In this document: positions 24,560 to 33,388 of the stretch, piece after piece | How the letters are laid out: every line of letters begins with the position of its first letter | How positions within the stretch are numbered: position 1 is the first letter of the stretch | Assembly: GCA_021294835.1 (NCBI GenBank) | Contig: JAJTDF010000023.1 | Coordinates: forward strand, 1 to 39,879 | Direction: 5' to 3' | DNA from: Planctomycetaceae bacterium | Lineage (GTDB): Bacteria > Planctomycetota > Phycisphaerae > Phycisphaerales > UBA1924 | Length of the DNA: 39,879 bases | Notes under the pieces: generated by a model | The model's database searches: none | The model's input: only the letters and a program-made list of their open reading frames with translations | What the model was told of the DNA's origin: nothing | Position numbers and translations under genes: made by a program

Positions 24560-25249
24560 TTACAGGCCGGCCGCCGCCAGCCAGGCGGACGGGGTCTGAC
24601 GCAGCGCGATGGCGATGGAGACGAGGGACTCGACGCTGGGCAGATGGGCCCCGCGTTCAACGGAGGACAACTGGGAGACGGAGATGCCGCAGGCGTCGGA
24701 GAGGTCCTTGAGGGTCCAGCCCAGCTGGGTGCGGGCGACGCGGATCTGCCGGCCGAGTTCCAAGCGCAGGCGGTCCTGCGGGCGGCGGCCCAGCCCCAGG
24801 CTGGCGGTGGCCTGGCGGATGCACTTGCGCAGTTCATCCAGCGAGAAGGGCTTGGCCAGGTAGTCGAAGACGTCCTGCTTGAAGGTCTGTCGCATGGAAT
24901 CCATGCTGGGGTAACCGGTGACGACGATCACTGCCAGCCGGGGCCAGCGACGGCGGACCTCCGAGAGCACTTCCTCGCCGGAAACGCGGCCCATCTTCAT
25001 GTCCATCAGAACCAGCTCGGGCATCCGCGACTCGATCAGCGAGAAGAACTCTTCAGGGGTGGAGGCGGTGCGGACGTCGTGCCCGCCGCCTTCATCGGAA
25101 GTGAGCACGGCGGCGATGTACTGACGGAAATCGGGATCGTCGTCGAGCGAGACGATGGACAGGGGCGGAAACTCGACGGCCAGACCGGCATGGTCCGGCG
25201 AGGCCGGATCGTCATGACCGTGCGGGCTGTGGGGGCCGGGATTCGCCAT
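24560..25249 (-). CDS. Response regulator: receiver domain fused to XRE helix-turn-helix
   Basis: 229 residues from ATG 25249. The receiver (about 30-150) has the acidic pocket LDDD (36-38), phospho-acceptor Asp83 in LVLMDMKMG, Thr111 in VVTGY and Lys133 in LAKPF, so it should be phosphorylatable. The C-terminal domain (about 166-220) is an XRE/Cro-type HTH: LGRQIRVARTQLGWTLKDLSD, VSQLSSVERGAHLP. This output domain is uncommon for response regulators, which mostly use OmpR, NarL or Fis types. No histidine kinase is nearby. It sits between uvrA (82-base gap) and lpxB (18-base gap), so it may share their transcript. The upstream open frame overlaps uvrA and is not used. Confidence 0.88.
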   Translation of the reverse strand: MANPGPHSPHGHDDPASPDHAGLAVEFPPLSIVSLDDDPDFRQYIAAVLTSDEGGGHDVRTASTPEEFFSLIESRMPELVLMDMKMGRVSGEEVLSEVRRRWPRLAVIVVTGYPSMDSMRQTFKQDVFDYLAKPFSLDELRKCIRQATASLGLGRRPQDRLRLELGRQIRVARTQLGWTLKDLSDACGISVSQLSSVERGAHLPSVESLVSIAIALRQTPSAWLAAAGL

Positions 25250-25331
25250 CGGAGGCGATGATATCGGCGCGGCCACCGGGGGGTCTGGCGGGGTCTGGGA
25301 CAACAGGGGAAGGTGGGCGGCGGGCTGGGCT

Positions 25332-28300
25332 TCAGCGGGCGACGGGCTTGCCCAGCAGCGGGGCGAGGTAGCGGCCGGTGTGCGACGCCGGGTTGGCGGC
25401 GATCTGCTCGGGCGTGCCGGAGGCGACGAGGGTGCCGCCGCCGTCGCCACCCTCGGGGCCAAGGTCGATCAGCCAGTCGGCGCACTTGATGACATCGAGG
25501 TTGTGCTCAATGACCACCAGCGTGTTGCCCTGGTCGGCCAGGCGGTTGAGCACGGCGATGAGCTTGCGGATGTCCTCAAAGTGCAGGCCGGTGGTCGGCT
25601 CGTCGAGCACGTAGAGCGTGCCGGCGGCGCCAAGGTCGTTCCACGGGCCGGCGGCGGCGGGGTTCTCGCTGCCCTTGGCCAGTTCGGTGGCGAGTTTGAT
25701 GCGCTGGGCCTCGCCGCCGGAGAGCTGGGTGCTGGGCTGGCCAAGTTTGATGTAGTCCAGGCCCACGTCGTGCAGGCACTTGAGGTGGCGGACGATCTTG
25801 GGGTGGTTCTCGAAGAAGCCCACGCCGGCTTCGACGGTCATGTCCAGCACATCGGCGATGGACTTGCCCCGGAAACGCACCTCGAGCGTCTCGCGGTTGT
25901 AGCGCGAGCCGTTGCACACCTCGCAGGCGACGTAGACATCGGGCAGGAAGTGCATCTCGATGCGCTTGAGGCCCTGGCCCTCGCAGGCCTCGCAGCGGCC
26001 GCCGCCGTTCTTGGCGGTGACGTTGAAGCTGAAGCGGCCGTTCTTGTACCCGCGGATCTTGGCCTCCTTGGTCTCGGCGAAGACCTTGCGGATCTCGTCG
26101 AACACGCCGGTGTAGGTGGCCGGGTTGGAGCGGGGCGTGCGGCCGATGGGGGACTGGTCCACCTCGATGACGCGGTCGATGAGCTTGTCACCGACGATCT
26201 TCTCGTGCTCGCCGACGACCACCTTGGCGTTGGAGATCTTCTTCTTCAGCCCGGCCAGCAGGATGTCATTCACCAGCGTGCTCTTGCCCGAGCCGGAAAC
26301 GCCGGTGACGCAGATCAGCCCGCCGAGGGGGAAGGCGACGTCGACCGAGCGGAGGTTGTTCTGGCGGGCGCCCTTGATGGTGACGGCCCGCTTGAGGCTG
26401 ACCGGGCGGCGTCGCTCGGGGACGGTGATGGCGCGTCGGCCGGAGAGGTAATCGCCGGTGAGGCTGCCGGGGGTGTCGCAGATGTCGGCGACGGGCCCCT
26501 CGGCGACAACGGTGCCGCCGTGCACGCCGGGGCCGGGGCCCACGTCCAGCACCCAGTCGGCGGCGCGGATCATGTCCTCGTCGTGCTCGACGACCAGCAC
26601 GGTGTTGCCGATGTCGCACAGGCGGCGGAGGGTGCCGATGAGGCGGTCGTTGTCGCGCTGGTGCAGGCCGATGGTCGGCTCGTCAAGCACATAGCACGCT
26701 CCCACCAGCCCGGAGCCGACCTGGGTGGCCAGGCGGATGCGCTGGGCCTCGCCGCCGGAGAGGGTCGCGGTGCGGCGGTCCAGCGAGAGGTACTCCAGCC
26801 CCACCGAAGTGAGGAACCGCAGACGGGCGCCGATCTCCTTCATGATCGGCTCGGCGATGATCCGCTGCTCCTGCGTGAGGTCCATCCCCGAGGTGAAGGC
26901 CACCGCGTCGCGGATGTTCATCCGCGCCAACTGCGCGATGGAGGCCCGGGCCTGGCCGCTGCGCATCATCACGCTGAGGGCCTCGATCCGCAGGCGATCG
27001 CCGGCGCAGGTCGGGCAGGTCTTCTCGTGCATGTAGTTGCCGAGCCATTCGCGGATGAAGCTCGACTCGGTCTTCTCGTACCACGACCGCAGCGTGGGGC
27101 CCACGCCGGTGAACTTCGCCTTGAACTCCTTGACGTCGGCCTCGGTGGTGCCTTCCAGCAGGATGCGGCGGAGTTTCTCTGACAGCGTGGAGACCGGGGC
27201 GTGCGATGACGCGCCGAAGTCCTTGCAGAAGCGGCGCAGCTGCTTGCGGTAGATGGTGCCCATGGGCGCCGGCAGGCGATACGGGTGCACCGCCCCCTCG
27301 CCCAGGCCCAGGCTGTCATCGGGGATGACCAGCTCGGGATCAAAGTGCATGATCACGCCCAGGCCATGGCACTCCGGGCAGGCGCCCTGCGGGGAGTTGA
27401 ACGAGAAGAGTCTCGGGGAGAGCTCTTCCAGGGCGCACTCGGGGTGCTCGGCGCAGGCGTGGCGGCTGGAGAACACGCGGTCGGTCCAGCCGGTGTCGGC
27501 CTTGGCCAGCGTGCCGGCGTTGGCCTTGGCCTTGCCCGCGGGCTTGGCCGCGTCGGCCTTCACATCGCCAGCCGGGGCGGCCGATGCGTTCTCCGTCGCC
27601 ACCACCACGGTGCCGTCGGCCAGCTTGAGCGCCGCCTCGATGCTCTCGGCCAGCCGCTGCCGGGTGCCCTGCGTGCCGTCGGGGTCAGGCCGCAGCACCA
27701 CGCGGTCGATCACCGCTTCGATGGTGTGCTTCTCGTAGCGGCCCAGGTCCAGCGGGTTCTCGCCCTCGTTCTTGAGCACCTCGCGCAGCTCGTGCAGCGT
27801 GCCGTTGACGCGCACGCGGCCCCAGCCCTGGCCCTGCAGTTCCTCCAGCGTCTCGCGGTGGAAGCCCTTCTTGGCCCGCACCACCGGGGCGAGGATCATC
27901 GCCTTGATGCCGCTCGTCGGGGCGTCCTTGGCGTCGGCCAGGGCCAGCACGGCGTCGACGATCTGCGTGCTGCCGGTGGCGGTGATGGGCCGCCCGCAGC
28001 GCTCGACCACCGTGCCGTCCTTCTTCACCTTGGTGGGGTGCCAGCAGGTGGGGCTGCCGCAGCGGGCGAAGAGCAGACGCAGGTAGTCGTAGATCTCGGT
28101 GGTGGTGGCGACGGTGGAGCGCGGGTTGTGCCCGCTGGACCGCTGCTCGATGGCGATGGTGGGCGGGAGGCCTTGGATGTCGTCGACATCAGGCTTCTTG
28201 AGCTGGTCGAGGAACTGGCGGGCGTACGCGGAGAGCGACTCCATGTACTTGCGCTGGCCCTCGGCGAAGATGGTGTCAAAGGCCAGCGAACTCTTGCCGC

Positions 28301-28526
28301 TGCCCGAGAGCCCCGTGACCACCACCAGCTTGTCGCGGGGGATGTCCACGTCGATGTTCTTGAGGTTGTGCTCGCGGGCGCCGCGGATGCGGATGGCCTT
28401 GCCGGCCTCCAGTTCCACACGCCGCCGCGGCGAGGGCTTGCCCTCCATGGTGGCGGGCGTGCGGGCGGCGGGCGCAGAGACGCCGGAAGCGGAGGAAGAC
28501 AGCGAAGCGGTGGTGGAGGTGCACAT
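25332..28526 (-). CDS. uvrA: Excinuclease ABC subunit A
   Basis: 1064 residues, about 120 longer than typical. UvrA is the damage-sensing ABC ATPase of nucleotide excision repair. Both P-loops are seen, GLSGSGKSS near the start and GVSGSGKST in the second half, with two signature LSGGEAQRI motifs. The first zinc module reads [14 protein letters not shown]...[10 protein letters not shown], with a CX5C first half instead of CXXC; the second is CEACEGQG...VACEVC. An Ala/Lys/Gly-rich insert ([15 protein letters not shown] region) lies just before the first zinc module. The first 26 residues before Met27 are Ser/Ala-rich, so ATG 28448 is an alternative start. It lies alone at the head of the uvrA-regulator-lpxB run. 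Confidence 0.96.
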   Translation of the reverse strand: MCTSTTASLSSSASGVSAPAARTPATMEGKPSPRRRVELEAGKAIRIRGAREHNLKNIDVDIPRDKLVVVTGLSGSGKSSLAFDTIFAEGQRKYMESLSAYARQFLDQLKKPDVDDIQGLPPTIAIEQRSSGHNPRSTVATTTEIYDYLRLLFARCGSPTCWHPTKVKKDGTVVERCGRPITATGSTQIVDAVLALADAKDAPTSGIKAMILAPVVRAKKGFHRETLEELQGQGWGRVRVNGTLHELREVLKNEGENPLDLGRYEKHTIEAVIDRVVLRPDPDGTQGTRQRLAESIEAALKLADGTVVVATENASAAPAGDVKADAAKPAGKAKANAGTLAKADTGWTDRVFSSRHACAEHPECALEELSPRLFSFNSPQGACPECHGLGVIMHFDPELVIPDDSLGLGEGAVHPYRLPAPMGTIYRKQLRRFCKDFGASSHAPVSTLSEKLRRILLEGTTEADVKEFKAKFTGVGPTLRSWYEKTESSFIREWLGNYMHEKTCPTCAGDRLRIEALSVMMRSGQARASIAQLARMNIRDAVAFTSGMDLTQEQRIIAEPIMKEIGARLRFLTSVGLEYLSLDRRTATLSGGEAQRIRLATQVGSGLVGACYVLDEPTIGLHQRDNDRLIGTLRRLCDIGNTVLVVEHDEDMIRAADWVLDVGPGPGVHGGTVVAEGPVADICDTPGSLTGDYLSGRRAITVPERRRPVSLKRAVTIKGARQNNLRSVDVAFPLGGLICVTGVSGSGKSTLVNDILLAGLKKKISNAKVVVGEHEKIVGDKLIDRVIEVDQSPIGRTPRSNPATYTGVFDEIRKVFAETKEAKIRGYKNGRFSFNVTAKNGGGRCEACEGQGLKRIEMHFLPDVYVACEVCNGSRYNRETLEVRFRGKSIADVLDMTVEAGVGFFENHPKIVRHLKCLHDVGLDYIKLGQPSTQLSGGEAQRIKLATELAKGSENPAAAGPWNDLGAAGTLYVLDEPTTGLHFEDIRKLIAVLNRLADQGNTLVVIEHNLDVIKCADWLIDLGPEGGDGGGTLVASGTPEQIAANPASHTGRYLAPLLGKPVAR

Positions 28527-28722
28527 GGGCAGGAGGGTGGGATGACCGTGCGGGCTGGGTGCACGGCGGGGCCAACAAACAGGGGCGGGATGGACGAATC
28601 ACACCGGCAGGGCGCGGCTGTTCAAGGCCGAACGGGGCATGATAGCCAAACCCGGACAGGCATCGAACAAAACGGATTGGCAGGGCTGGTCGACGAGCGG
28701 CCGAGGCCGGCCCGACTGGCGG

Positions 28723-29334
28723 TCAATCCCCGTGTTTGCTGCGGAGCTTGCCGCTCAGACGCAGCAGCAGGGCGACGCGTTCGAACTCGTTGAGCCAATC
28801 GGCCAGGGTCGCCCGCACCTCGTCCTCGGGCACCGGGGCACCGGGCAGCGGGCAGGACGGCCCCAGCTGCTTGGCGGCCAAGGCGCGATAGCGGGCCAGC
28901 GGGCGGTCGCCGGCCATGGAGACAAAGTCGAAGTCCTCATTGAGGAACAGGGCGACGGGCACGCGGGCGCCGGAGCAGATCTTGAACGGCTCCACCCAAC
29001 GCGGGTGCTCGTCACGCTCGATGAAGCGGAGGTCGATGCCGGGGGTGTCAGGGTTGGTCGCGTCGGGGGCCGCAGACGGTGCCGGGAAGGCCTCGGCAAT
29101 GCGAAACAGCAGCGGGCACTGCTGCACGCAATCCCCACACCACGAGCCGGAGATGCACAGCACGTTGATGCGGCGCTGGAAGCCCCGGATGAGCGCCCGC
29201 TGGGCGTCGGAGAGGGCCACGCGATCGGTAAAAGCCCGCCACCCCCCCACTTCGTGCGGCTTGGCCGAGGCGACATAGGCGTCAAAGGGCTTGGCCTGGG
29301 CAAACATCTCGCGGTACTGCTGCGGCGTGTACAC
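28723..29334 (-). CDS. Thioredoxin-fold protein with a CGDC motif
   Basis: 203 residues. The core motif is SWCGDCVQQCP with Cys66 and Cys69, plus Cys73; the CxxC identifies a redox-active thioredoxin fold, and the later ARVPVALFLNEDF supplies the cis-Pro region. No signal peptide is seen, so it is probably cytoplasmic. It resembles the TlpA-less 'thioredoxin family' proteins rather than classic Trx (CGPC). The GTG start at 29334 has a strong GGAGG Shine-Dalgarno 6 bases upstream. It follows the IscA-type gene by 163 bases, so an accessory role in Fe-S assembly is conceivable but not demonstrated. Confidence 0.8.
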   Translation of the reverse strand: MYTPQQYREMFAQAKPFDAYVASAKPHEVGGWRAFTDRVALSDAQRALIRGFQRRINVLCISGSWCGDCVQQCPLLFRIAEAFPAPSAAPDATNPDTPGIDLRFIERDEHPRWVEPFKICSGARVPVALFLNEDFDFVSMAGDRPLARYRALAAKQLGPSCPLPGAPVPEDEVRATLADWLNEFERVALLLRLSGKLRSKHGD

Positions 29335-29378
29335 GGCGGACCTCCGGGTGCGACTGAACTGTCTGGAGCGGGAAAGAC

Positions 29379-29402
29379 AGCCGGGCCCGCAAAGGCCCGG
29401 CT
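29379..29402 (-). terminator. Hairpin between IscA-type and thioredoxin-fold genes
   Basis: A perfect 9-bp stem AGCCGGGCC/GGCCCGGCT with a 6-base loop. Read on the - strand it is followed by GTCTTTCCCG, a weak U-tract. It lies just upstream of the Shine-Dalgarno of the next gene and could attenuate or terminate transcription from the isc genes. Confidence 0.5.
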
Positions 29403-29448
29403 GGCGACAAAGACATGATGGGAACCAACCCCGGGGACACGCCCCGGA

Positions 29449-29511
29449 GACGGCTCAGGCGGAGCCCAAGACGGCTTAGGCGGAGCCCCGAGCCGGCTCA
29501 GGCCGAGAAAG
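29449..29511. repeat. 21-base imperfect tandem repeat over the IscA stop
   Basis: Three units of 21 bases (29449-29469, 29470-29490, 29491-29511). On the - strand each carries GCC-T(G/A)A-GCC, so the iscA stop codon and its surroundings appear copied twice downstream. Confidence 0.65.
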
Positions 29512-29866
29512 ACGAGCCGCAGCCGCAGGTGCTGGTGGCGTTGGGGTTGTTGAACACAAACCCGCGGCCCATGATCTCGTCGCGGAAGTCGATGGTGACG
29601 CCGCCGAGGTACAGCAGGCTCTTGGGGTCGCAGATGACCTTGATGCCGTGGATCTCGAAGACCTCGTCGGTCTCCTTCTGGGCCTCGGTGAGGTCCAGCA
29701 GGTAGGAGAAGCCGGAGCAGCCGCCGCCCTTGACGCCGACGCGGAGGCGGATCTTGGAGGCATCGAGCTCCTGATCGGCGATGATCTTGCGGATCTCCTT
29801 GGCAGCGGCCTCGGAGAGCTTGACGGGGGCTTCGGCGCCGGTCTGGGGCGCGGTGGTGGTGGACAT
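29498..29866 (-). CDS. iscA: IscA/ErpA-type iron-sulfur cluster carrier
   Basis: 122 residues from ATG 29866, with AAGGAG 5-6 bases upstream. A-type carriers take clusters from the scaffold and pass them to apo-proteins. The three conserved cysteines are present: Cys50 in GGGCSGFSY, Cys114 and Cys116 in [26 protein letters not shown] is typical. The first 14 residues are a short Ala/Thr extension. It is third in the isc-type - strand set (after iscS and iscU). ErpA or SufA naming would be equally valid from sequence alone; context favours IscA. Confidence 0.92.
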   Translation of the reverse strand: MSTTTAPQTGAEAPVKLSEAAAKEIRKIIADQELDASKIRLRVGVKGGGCSGFSYLLDLTEAQKETDEVFEIHGIKVICDPKSLLYLGGVTIDFRDEIMGRGFVFNNPNATSTCGCGSSFSA

Positions 29867-29997
29867 GGGGGCTCCTTGCTTGGTCGTGCCGGTGTCGGCC
29901 GGGTGGCCGGCGGCGAAGTTTATACGTTCGCGGCCTGGGGACGGTGCGGCCTCCATTCGCACGCCTTGGGGCGGGCGAAGAGGGCCGCGGCCGGGGA

Positions 29998-30441
29998 TTA
30001 TCGGCCCGCTGCCGCGTGGTCGTGGTCGTGATCCTCGACCGCCTGGCCGTTCTTCTTCTTGTAGTCGGCGATGGCGGCCTTGATGGCGTCCTCAGCCAGG
30101 ACCGAGCAGTGGATCTTCACCGGGGGCAGCGAGAGTTCCTGCACGATGTCCGAGTTGCGGATGGCCAGGCCCTCGTCGAGGCTCTTGCCCTTGAGCCACT
30201 CGGTGGCCAGCGACGACGAGGCGATGGCCGAGCCGCAGCCGAAGGTCTTGAATTTGGCGTCCTGAATCTTGCCGGTCTGCTCGTCAACCTTGATGCACAG
30301 CTGCATCACGTCGCCGCACTCGGGCGCGCCGACGAGGCCAACGCCGATCCGCTTGTCGGACTTCATGCTGTCCTGCGAGCCGAAGTTGCCGACGTTGCGA
30401 GGGTTCTCGTAGTGGTCGATGATTTTGGGTCCGTAAGCCAT
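29998..30441 (-). CDS. iscU: Iron-sulfur cluster scaffold
   Basis: 147 residues, about 20 longer than typical IscU. All scaffold ligands are seen: Cys42 and Asp44 in ECGDVM, Cys69 in TFGCGSAIASSS, Cys112 in LPPVKIHCSVLAEDAI. It starts MAYGPKIIDHYENPRNVG, typical for the family. LPPVK (105-109) is the HscA-recognition motif in species that have HscA; no hscA is in the window. The end is unusual: EDHDHDHAAAGR, a His/Asp tail able to bind metal. AAGGA upstream supports the ATG. It follows iscS with a 101-base gap. Confidence 0.95.
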   Translation of the reverse strand: MAYGPKIIDHYENPRNVGNFGSQDSMKSDKRIGVGLVGAPECGDVMQLCIKVDEQTGKIQDAKFKTFGCGSAIASSSLATEWLKGKSLDEGLAIRNSDIVQELSLPPVKIHCSVLAEDAIKAAIADYKKKNGQAVEDHDHDHAAAGR

Positions 30442-30542
30442 TGGTGGGTCCTTGCTGGTTCAGCGGCCAGAGACCGCTGGAAAACTGGTGATGCCGAACA
30501 AACGTGCGAGCTTCGCACACTGTGAACTTGAGCCATTTCTGC

Positions 30543-31781
30543 TCAGTGGTGCGCCCATTCCACCTTGCTCAAGTCGATCCCTTCCTTGTGCATGTCGTAC
30601 AGCGGGCTCATCTCGCGGAGCTTCTTGACGGCCTTGGTGATCTCGCCGATGGCATAGTCCACCTGCTCCTCGGTGGTCCACTTGCCCAGCGAGAGCCGCA
30701 GGGAGCTGTGGGCCAGTTCATCGCCCACGCCCAGGGCCTTGAGCACGTAGCTGGGCTCCAGCGAGGCGCTGGTGCAGGCCGAGCCGCTGGAGCAGGCGAT
30801 GTTCTTCACCGCCATCATCAGCCCCTCGCCCTCGACGAAGCCGAAGGAGATGTTGGTGATGTGCGGGAGCCGCTTCTCCAGGTGGCCGTTGATCTTCGAC
30901 ACGTCGATCTGGGCGGTCAGGGCGTCCTCGAGCTTCTTGCGCAGGCGGCCCAGGCGGATGGCGTCGGCGGCCATCTCGTTCATCGCGATCTCGCAGGCCT
31001 TGCCGAAGCCCACGATGCCGGCGACGTTGAGCGTCCCGGAGCGGAAGCCGCGCTCCTGGCCGCCGCCGTCCTGCAGGGCCTGCAGGCGGACACGCGGGCG
31101 GTGGCGGCGGACATACAGGGCGCCCACGCCCTTGGGGCCGTACATCTTGTGCCCGCTCCAGGACATCAGGTCGATGTTGTCGGTCTCGACGTTGGTCGGC
31201 ATCTTTCCGACCCACTGGGTGGCGTCGGTGTGCAGCAGCACGCCCTTCTCATGGCAGAGCTTGCCGATCGCGGGGATCTCGTTGATGGTGCCGATCTCGT
31301 TGTTGGCCCACATGATCGTCACCAGGATGGTGTCGGGCCGCAGGGCCTTGGCGATCATCTCAGCGGTGATCAGGCCATCCTCGCCCGGCTCCAGGAACGT
31401 CGCCTCGAAGCCCTCTTTCACCAGCCGCTTGACCGGGTCCAGCACGGCCTTGTGCTCGTGGATGGCGGTGATGATGTGGCCCCGGTTCTTGCTCCCGGCG
31501 GGGGCCTTCTCGTACATGTACGCGGCCCCCTTGATCGCCAGGTTGTTGCTCTCGGTCGAGCCGCTGGTGAACAGGATCTCCTTGTCCGTCGAGCCGATCA
31601 GCTTCGCGGCCATCTCGCGGGCCCAGTCCACGCCCTCTTCGGCCTCCCAGCCGAAGCGGTGGTTGCGGGAGCCGGAGTTGCCGAACCTCTCGGTGAAGTA
31701 CGGCAGCATCGCCTCAACCACGCGGGGGTCGCACGGGGTGGTGGCGGCATGGTCCATGTACACGGGCAGCTTGAGCGACAT
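30543..31781 (-). CDS. iscS: Cysteine desulfurase
   Basis: 412 residues from ATG 31781. PLP enzyme releasing sulfur from cysteine as enzyme persulfide. The PLP-binding Lys212 is in SGHKMYGPKG, the persulfide-forming Cys336 in SSGSACTSAS, and His110 in IHEHKAV. FTSGSTESNN and VDAT-like LLHTDATQWVGK are typical, so it belongs to the IscS/NifS group I. It heads the isc set and has the lowest-GC upstream region near it. No IscR gene is visible, so regulation must rest on the upstream site or elsewhere. Confidence 0.96.
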   Translation of the reverse strand: MSLKLPVYMDHAATTPCDPRVVEAMLPYFTERFGNSGSRNHRFGWEAEEGVDWAREMAAKLIGSTDKEILFTSGSTESNNLAIKGAAYMYEKAPAGSKNRGHIITAIHEHKAVLDPVKRLVKEGFEATFLEPGEDGLITAEMIAKALRPDTILVTIMWANNEIGTINEIPAIGKLCHEKGVLLHTDATQWVGKMPTNVETDNIDLMSWSGHKMYGPKGVGALYVRRHRPRVRLQALQDGGGQERGFRSGTLNVAGIVGFGKACEIAMNEMAADAIRLGRLRKKLEDALTAQIDVSKINGHLEKRLPHITNISFGFVEGEGLMMAVKNIACSSGSACTSASLEPSYVLKALGVGDELAHSSLRLSLGKWTTEEQVDYAIGEITKAVKKLREMSPLYDMHKEGIDLSKVEWAHH

Positions 31782-32082
31782 AGTGCAGGTCTCCGGGGCG
31801 GCAGAGCCGAGGGCGGGGCGAGTGGGCTTGAACCGGCGAGGGGCCTTGCGGACCCTCAAACGCCACCCGACACGCTGGGGGCTGCCGCGGGAACAGTTGC
31901 GGGGCGGATGCCATGCTCCTGTTCTTTAGACTCATTCTAGAAAGCATCTCACCCAGTTTCCCCCCGCAAACTGGGCGAGAAATGGACAGCCACGTCCATT
32001 GATCAGGGCATATGCACACAACTCACCCCGATTCGGCTGCACGATCCGGGATTTGCAAGCCGTACAAAGACCGACTCGCCCA
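31782..32082. other. Upstream region of iscS, 301 bases
   Basis: Non-coding stretch between two - strand genes. It contains the inverted repeat at 31949-31978, a TTCTAGAA palindrome (31935-31942), and, on the - strand, TAGAAT and TCTAAA -10-like boxes near 31935-31925. A CCGTACAAA sequence lies at 32060-32068. It must hold the iscS promoter; I cannot assign a -35 with confidence. The proximal part is Ala/Gly-coding-like only by chance. Confidence 0.5.
31949..31978. promoter_or_regulatory. Strong inverted repeat upstream of iscS
   Basis: Perfect 8-base arms CCCAGTTT (31952-31959) and AAACTGGG (31968-31975), extended to 10 of 11 pairs by outer bases, around CCCCCCGC. It lies about 170 bases before the iscS ATG, next to the -10-like boxes. 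There is no T-run on either side, so a protein-binding operator (for example for an Rrf2-type regulator) is the simplest reading; that is inference. Confidence 0.5.
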
Positions 32083-32805
32083 TCAACGGACCCGCAGAAA
32101 GCGGTACCCGCTCTTGACGGCCCCCCACACCTGCTTGCCGTCCTTGTCGTAGCCCCGGTCCCAGGTCACCATGCCGTCCGGGCCGATGGTCGCCTCGCTG
32201 GTGGCGTAACTCGCCCCGCGCAGTTCACTGGCGCAGCCGGTGCCCTCGGTGGCACCGACGAAGCCGTCGGCGGTGGCGACCAGGTTCAGCGAGCAACCTT
32301 CACGGAAGCTCAACTGCGCCGGAGCGACCCCGCTGAGCAGCTCCGGCTTGGCGAACGCCCCGGCGAACCGCGCGGCGTCGCCGGGCAGGATGAACACATC
32401 TGATCGAAAGCGGTCCTGACCGGTGCGGACCAGCCGGTAGACGCGCTGGCGGTACGGGCGGGAGAGCATATCGCCCCGCGCCTGCTCGACATAGAGCCAG
32501 TGGGTGTCCTCGCCGGCCAGTTCAGGCCAGATGCTGGCCATGTGCAGGTGAATGTCGAAGAACTCCGGATCAGCCTGGGCCTGGGCGGCGGAAGAGAAGT
32601 GGCCGGCCATCAAAGACACCAGCCGCGACATGGGCACCGGGCCGGCGACAGGCGGAACCGGGATCATCTCACCATCGGGGACCATCACGCACGGGCCGGC
32701 GGCCAGCGAGCCGTCGGTCGCCGGGCCGGAGTGCGAGCACCCGGCCAGCAGACCCATGGCGGTGAAGGCGACAGCAAGGCCCGAGTGAACGCGGTGCGTG
32801 GTCAT
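32083..32805 (-). CDS. CpcT/CpeT-family protein, predicted lipoprotein
   Basis: 240 residues from ATG 32805. The N-terminus is a lipoprotein signal with lipobox LLAGC (Cys23), followed by a Pro-rich spacer (50-65). The rest matches the CpcT/CpeT fold: LVSLMAGHFSSAAQAQADPEF, then WLYVEQARGDML, RPYRQRVYRLV, SFREGC and a closing GYDKDGKQVWGAVKSGYRF. In cyanobacteria these attach bilin chromophores to phycobiliproteins. No phycobiliprotein or bilin gene is here, and the lipid anchor suggests the envelope, so the ligand is unknown. It ends a - strand run with the RsbW/RsbV-like genes, 60 bases downstream of the former. Confidence 0.8.
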   Translation of the reverse strand: MTTHRVHSGLAVAFTAMGLLAGCSHSGPATDGSLAAGPCVMVPDGEMIPVPPVAGPVPMSRLVSLMAGHFSSAAQAQADPEFFDIHLHMASIWPELAGEDTHWLYVEQARGDMLSRPYRQRVYRLVRTGQDRFRSDVFILPGDAARFAGAFAKPELLSGVAPAQLSFREGCSLNLVATADGFVGATEGTGCASELRGASYATSEATIGPDGMVTWDRGYDKDGKQVWGAVKSGYRFLRVR

Positions 32806-32865
32806 GGCCGAGCGTAGTGGAGGGCGGGCGAGCACGACAAGGTCGACCCGACTCCGACGGCCGCC

Positions 32866-33312
32866 TCAAGCGGCGTCGGGCGGGGGCCGGTCGTACCGCA
32901 TGATCAGGCAGGCGCCGTTCTTCTCGTGCCGCACTTCGCTCATGAAACTGCGGATGAGCATCAGGCCCCGGCCGCTGGGCAGTTCGATGTTCTCTTCAGC
33001 GGTGGGGTCCGGCACGGAACCCGGGTTATACCCCGGGCCCTGATCACTGATGGAGATGGTCGCCGATGAGGGGCCGACCCGGAAACTCACTTCCACCGGC
33101 TCCTCCGGCGGCAGCCCCCGGTGACCATGCAGGAACGCGTTGACCAGCCCCTCCTCCAACGCCAGCCGGATGGCGAACCGGGAGGCCTCGGGGTATGCGA
33201 AGCGGTCAAGGGCCGCAAGCACCGCGGCCTCCACCCGGTCAATCTCCGAGCGGCTGTTGATGGGCGTCATGACGCCCGTCACTTCGGCATGTGCGGCGGT
33301 TGGATCGCTCAC
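32866..33312 (-). CDS. RsbW-like anti-sigma / serine-protein kinase (HATPase_c)
   Basis: 148 residues. GHKL ATP-binding fold: N-box EEGLVNAFLHGH with Glu54 and Asn58, G1 box DQGPGYNP (90-97) and G2 box GRGLMLI (114-120). RsbW/SpoIIAB-type proteins phosphorylate a STAS antagonist and bind sigma factors. The start is GTG at 33312, with GGGAAG directly before it; internal ATG 33270 is an alternative. It follows the STAS gene by 76 bases, the standard pairing. No cognate sigma factor or PP2C phosphatase is next to it, so its partner cannot be named. Confidence 0.85.
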   Translation of the reverse strand: MSDPTAAHAEVTGVMTPINSRSEIDRVEAAVLAALDRFAYPEASRFAIRLALEEGLVNAFLHGHRGLPPEEPVEVSFRVGPSSATISISDQGPGYNPGSVPDPTAEENIELPSGRGLMLIRSFMSEVRHEKNGACLIMRYDRPPPDAA

Positions 33313-33388
33313 CTTCCCGACTGCTCCGACGTCATCGCGACCGGTGCGCGACCACGTTCAAGCCCGCCCCGGTCCACGCTGATGGGAA

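Noticed and set aside
25380..27182. 600-codon + strand frame opposite uvrA
   Set aside because: Antisense to a confident uvrA and made of Ala/Gly/Asp/Val-type shadow codons.
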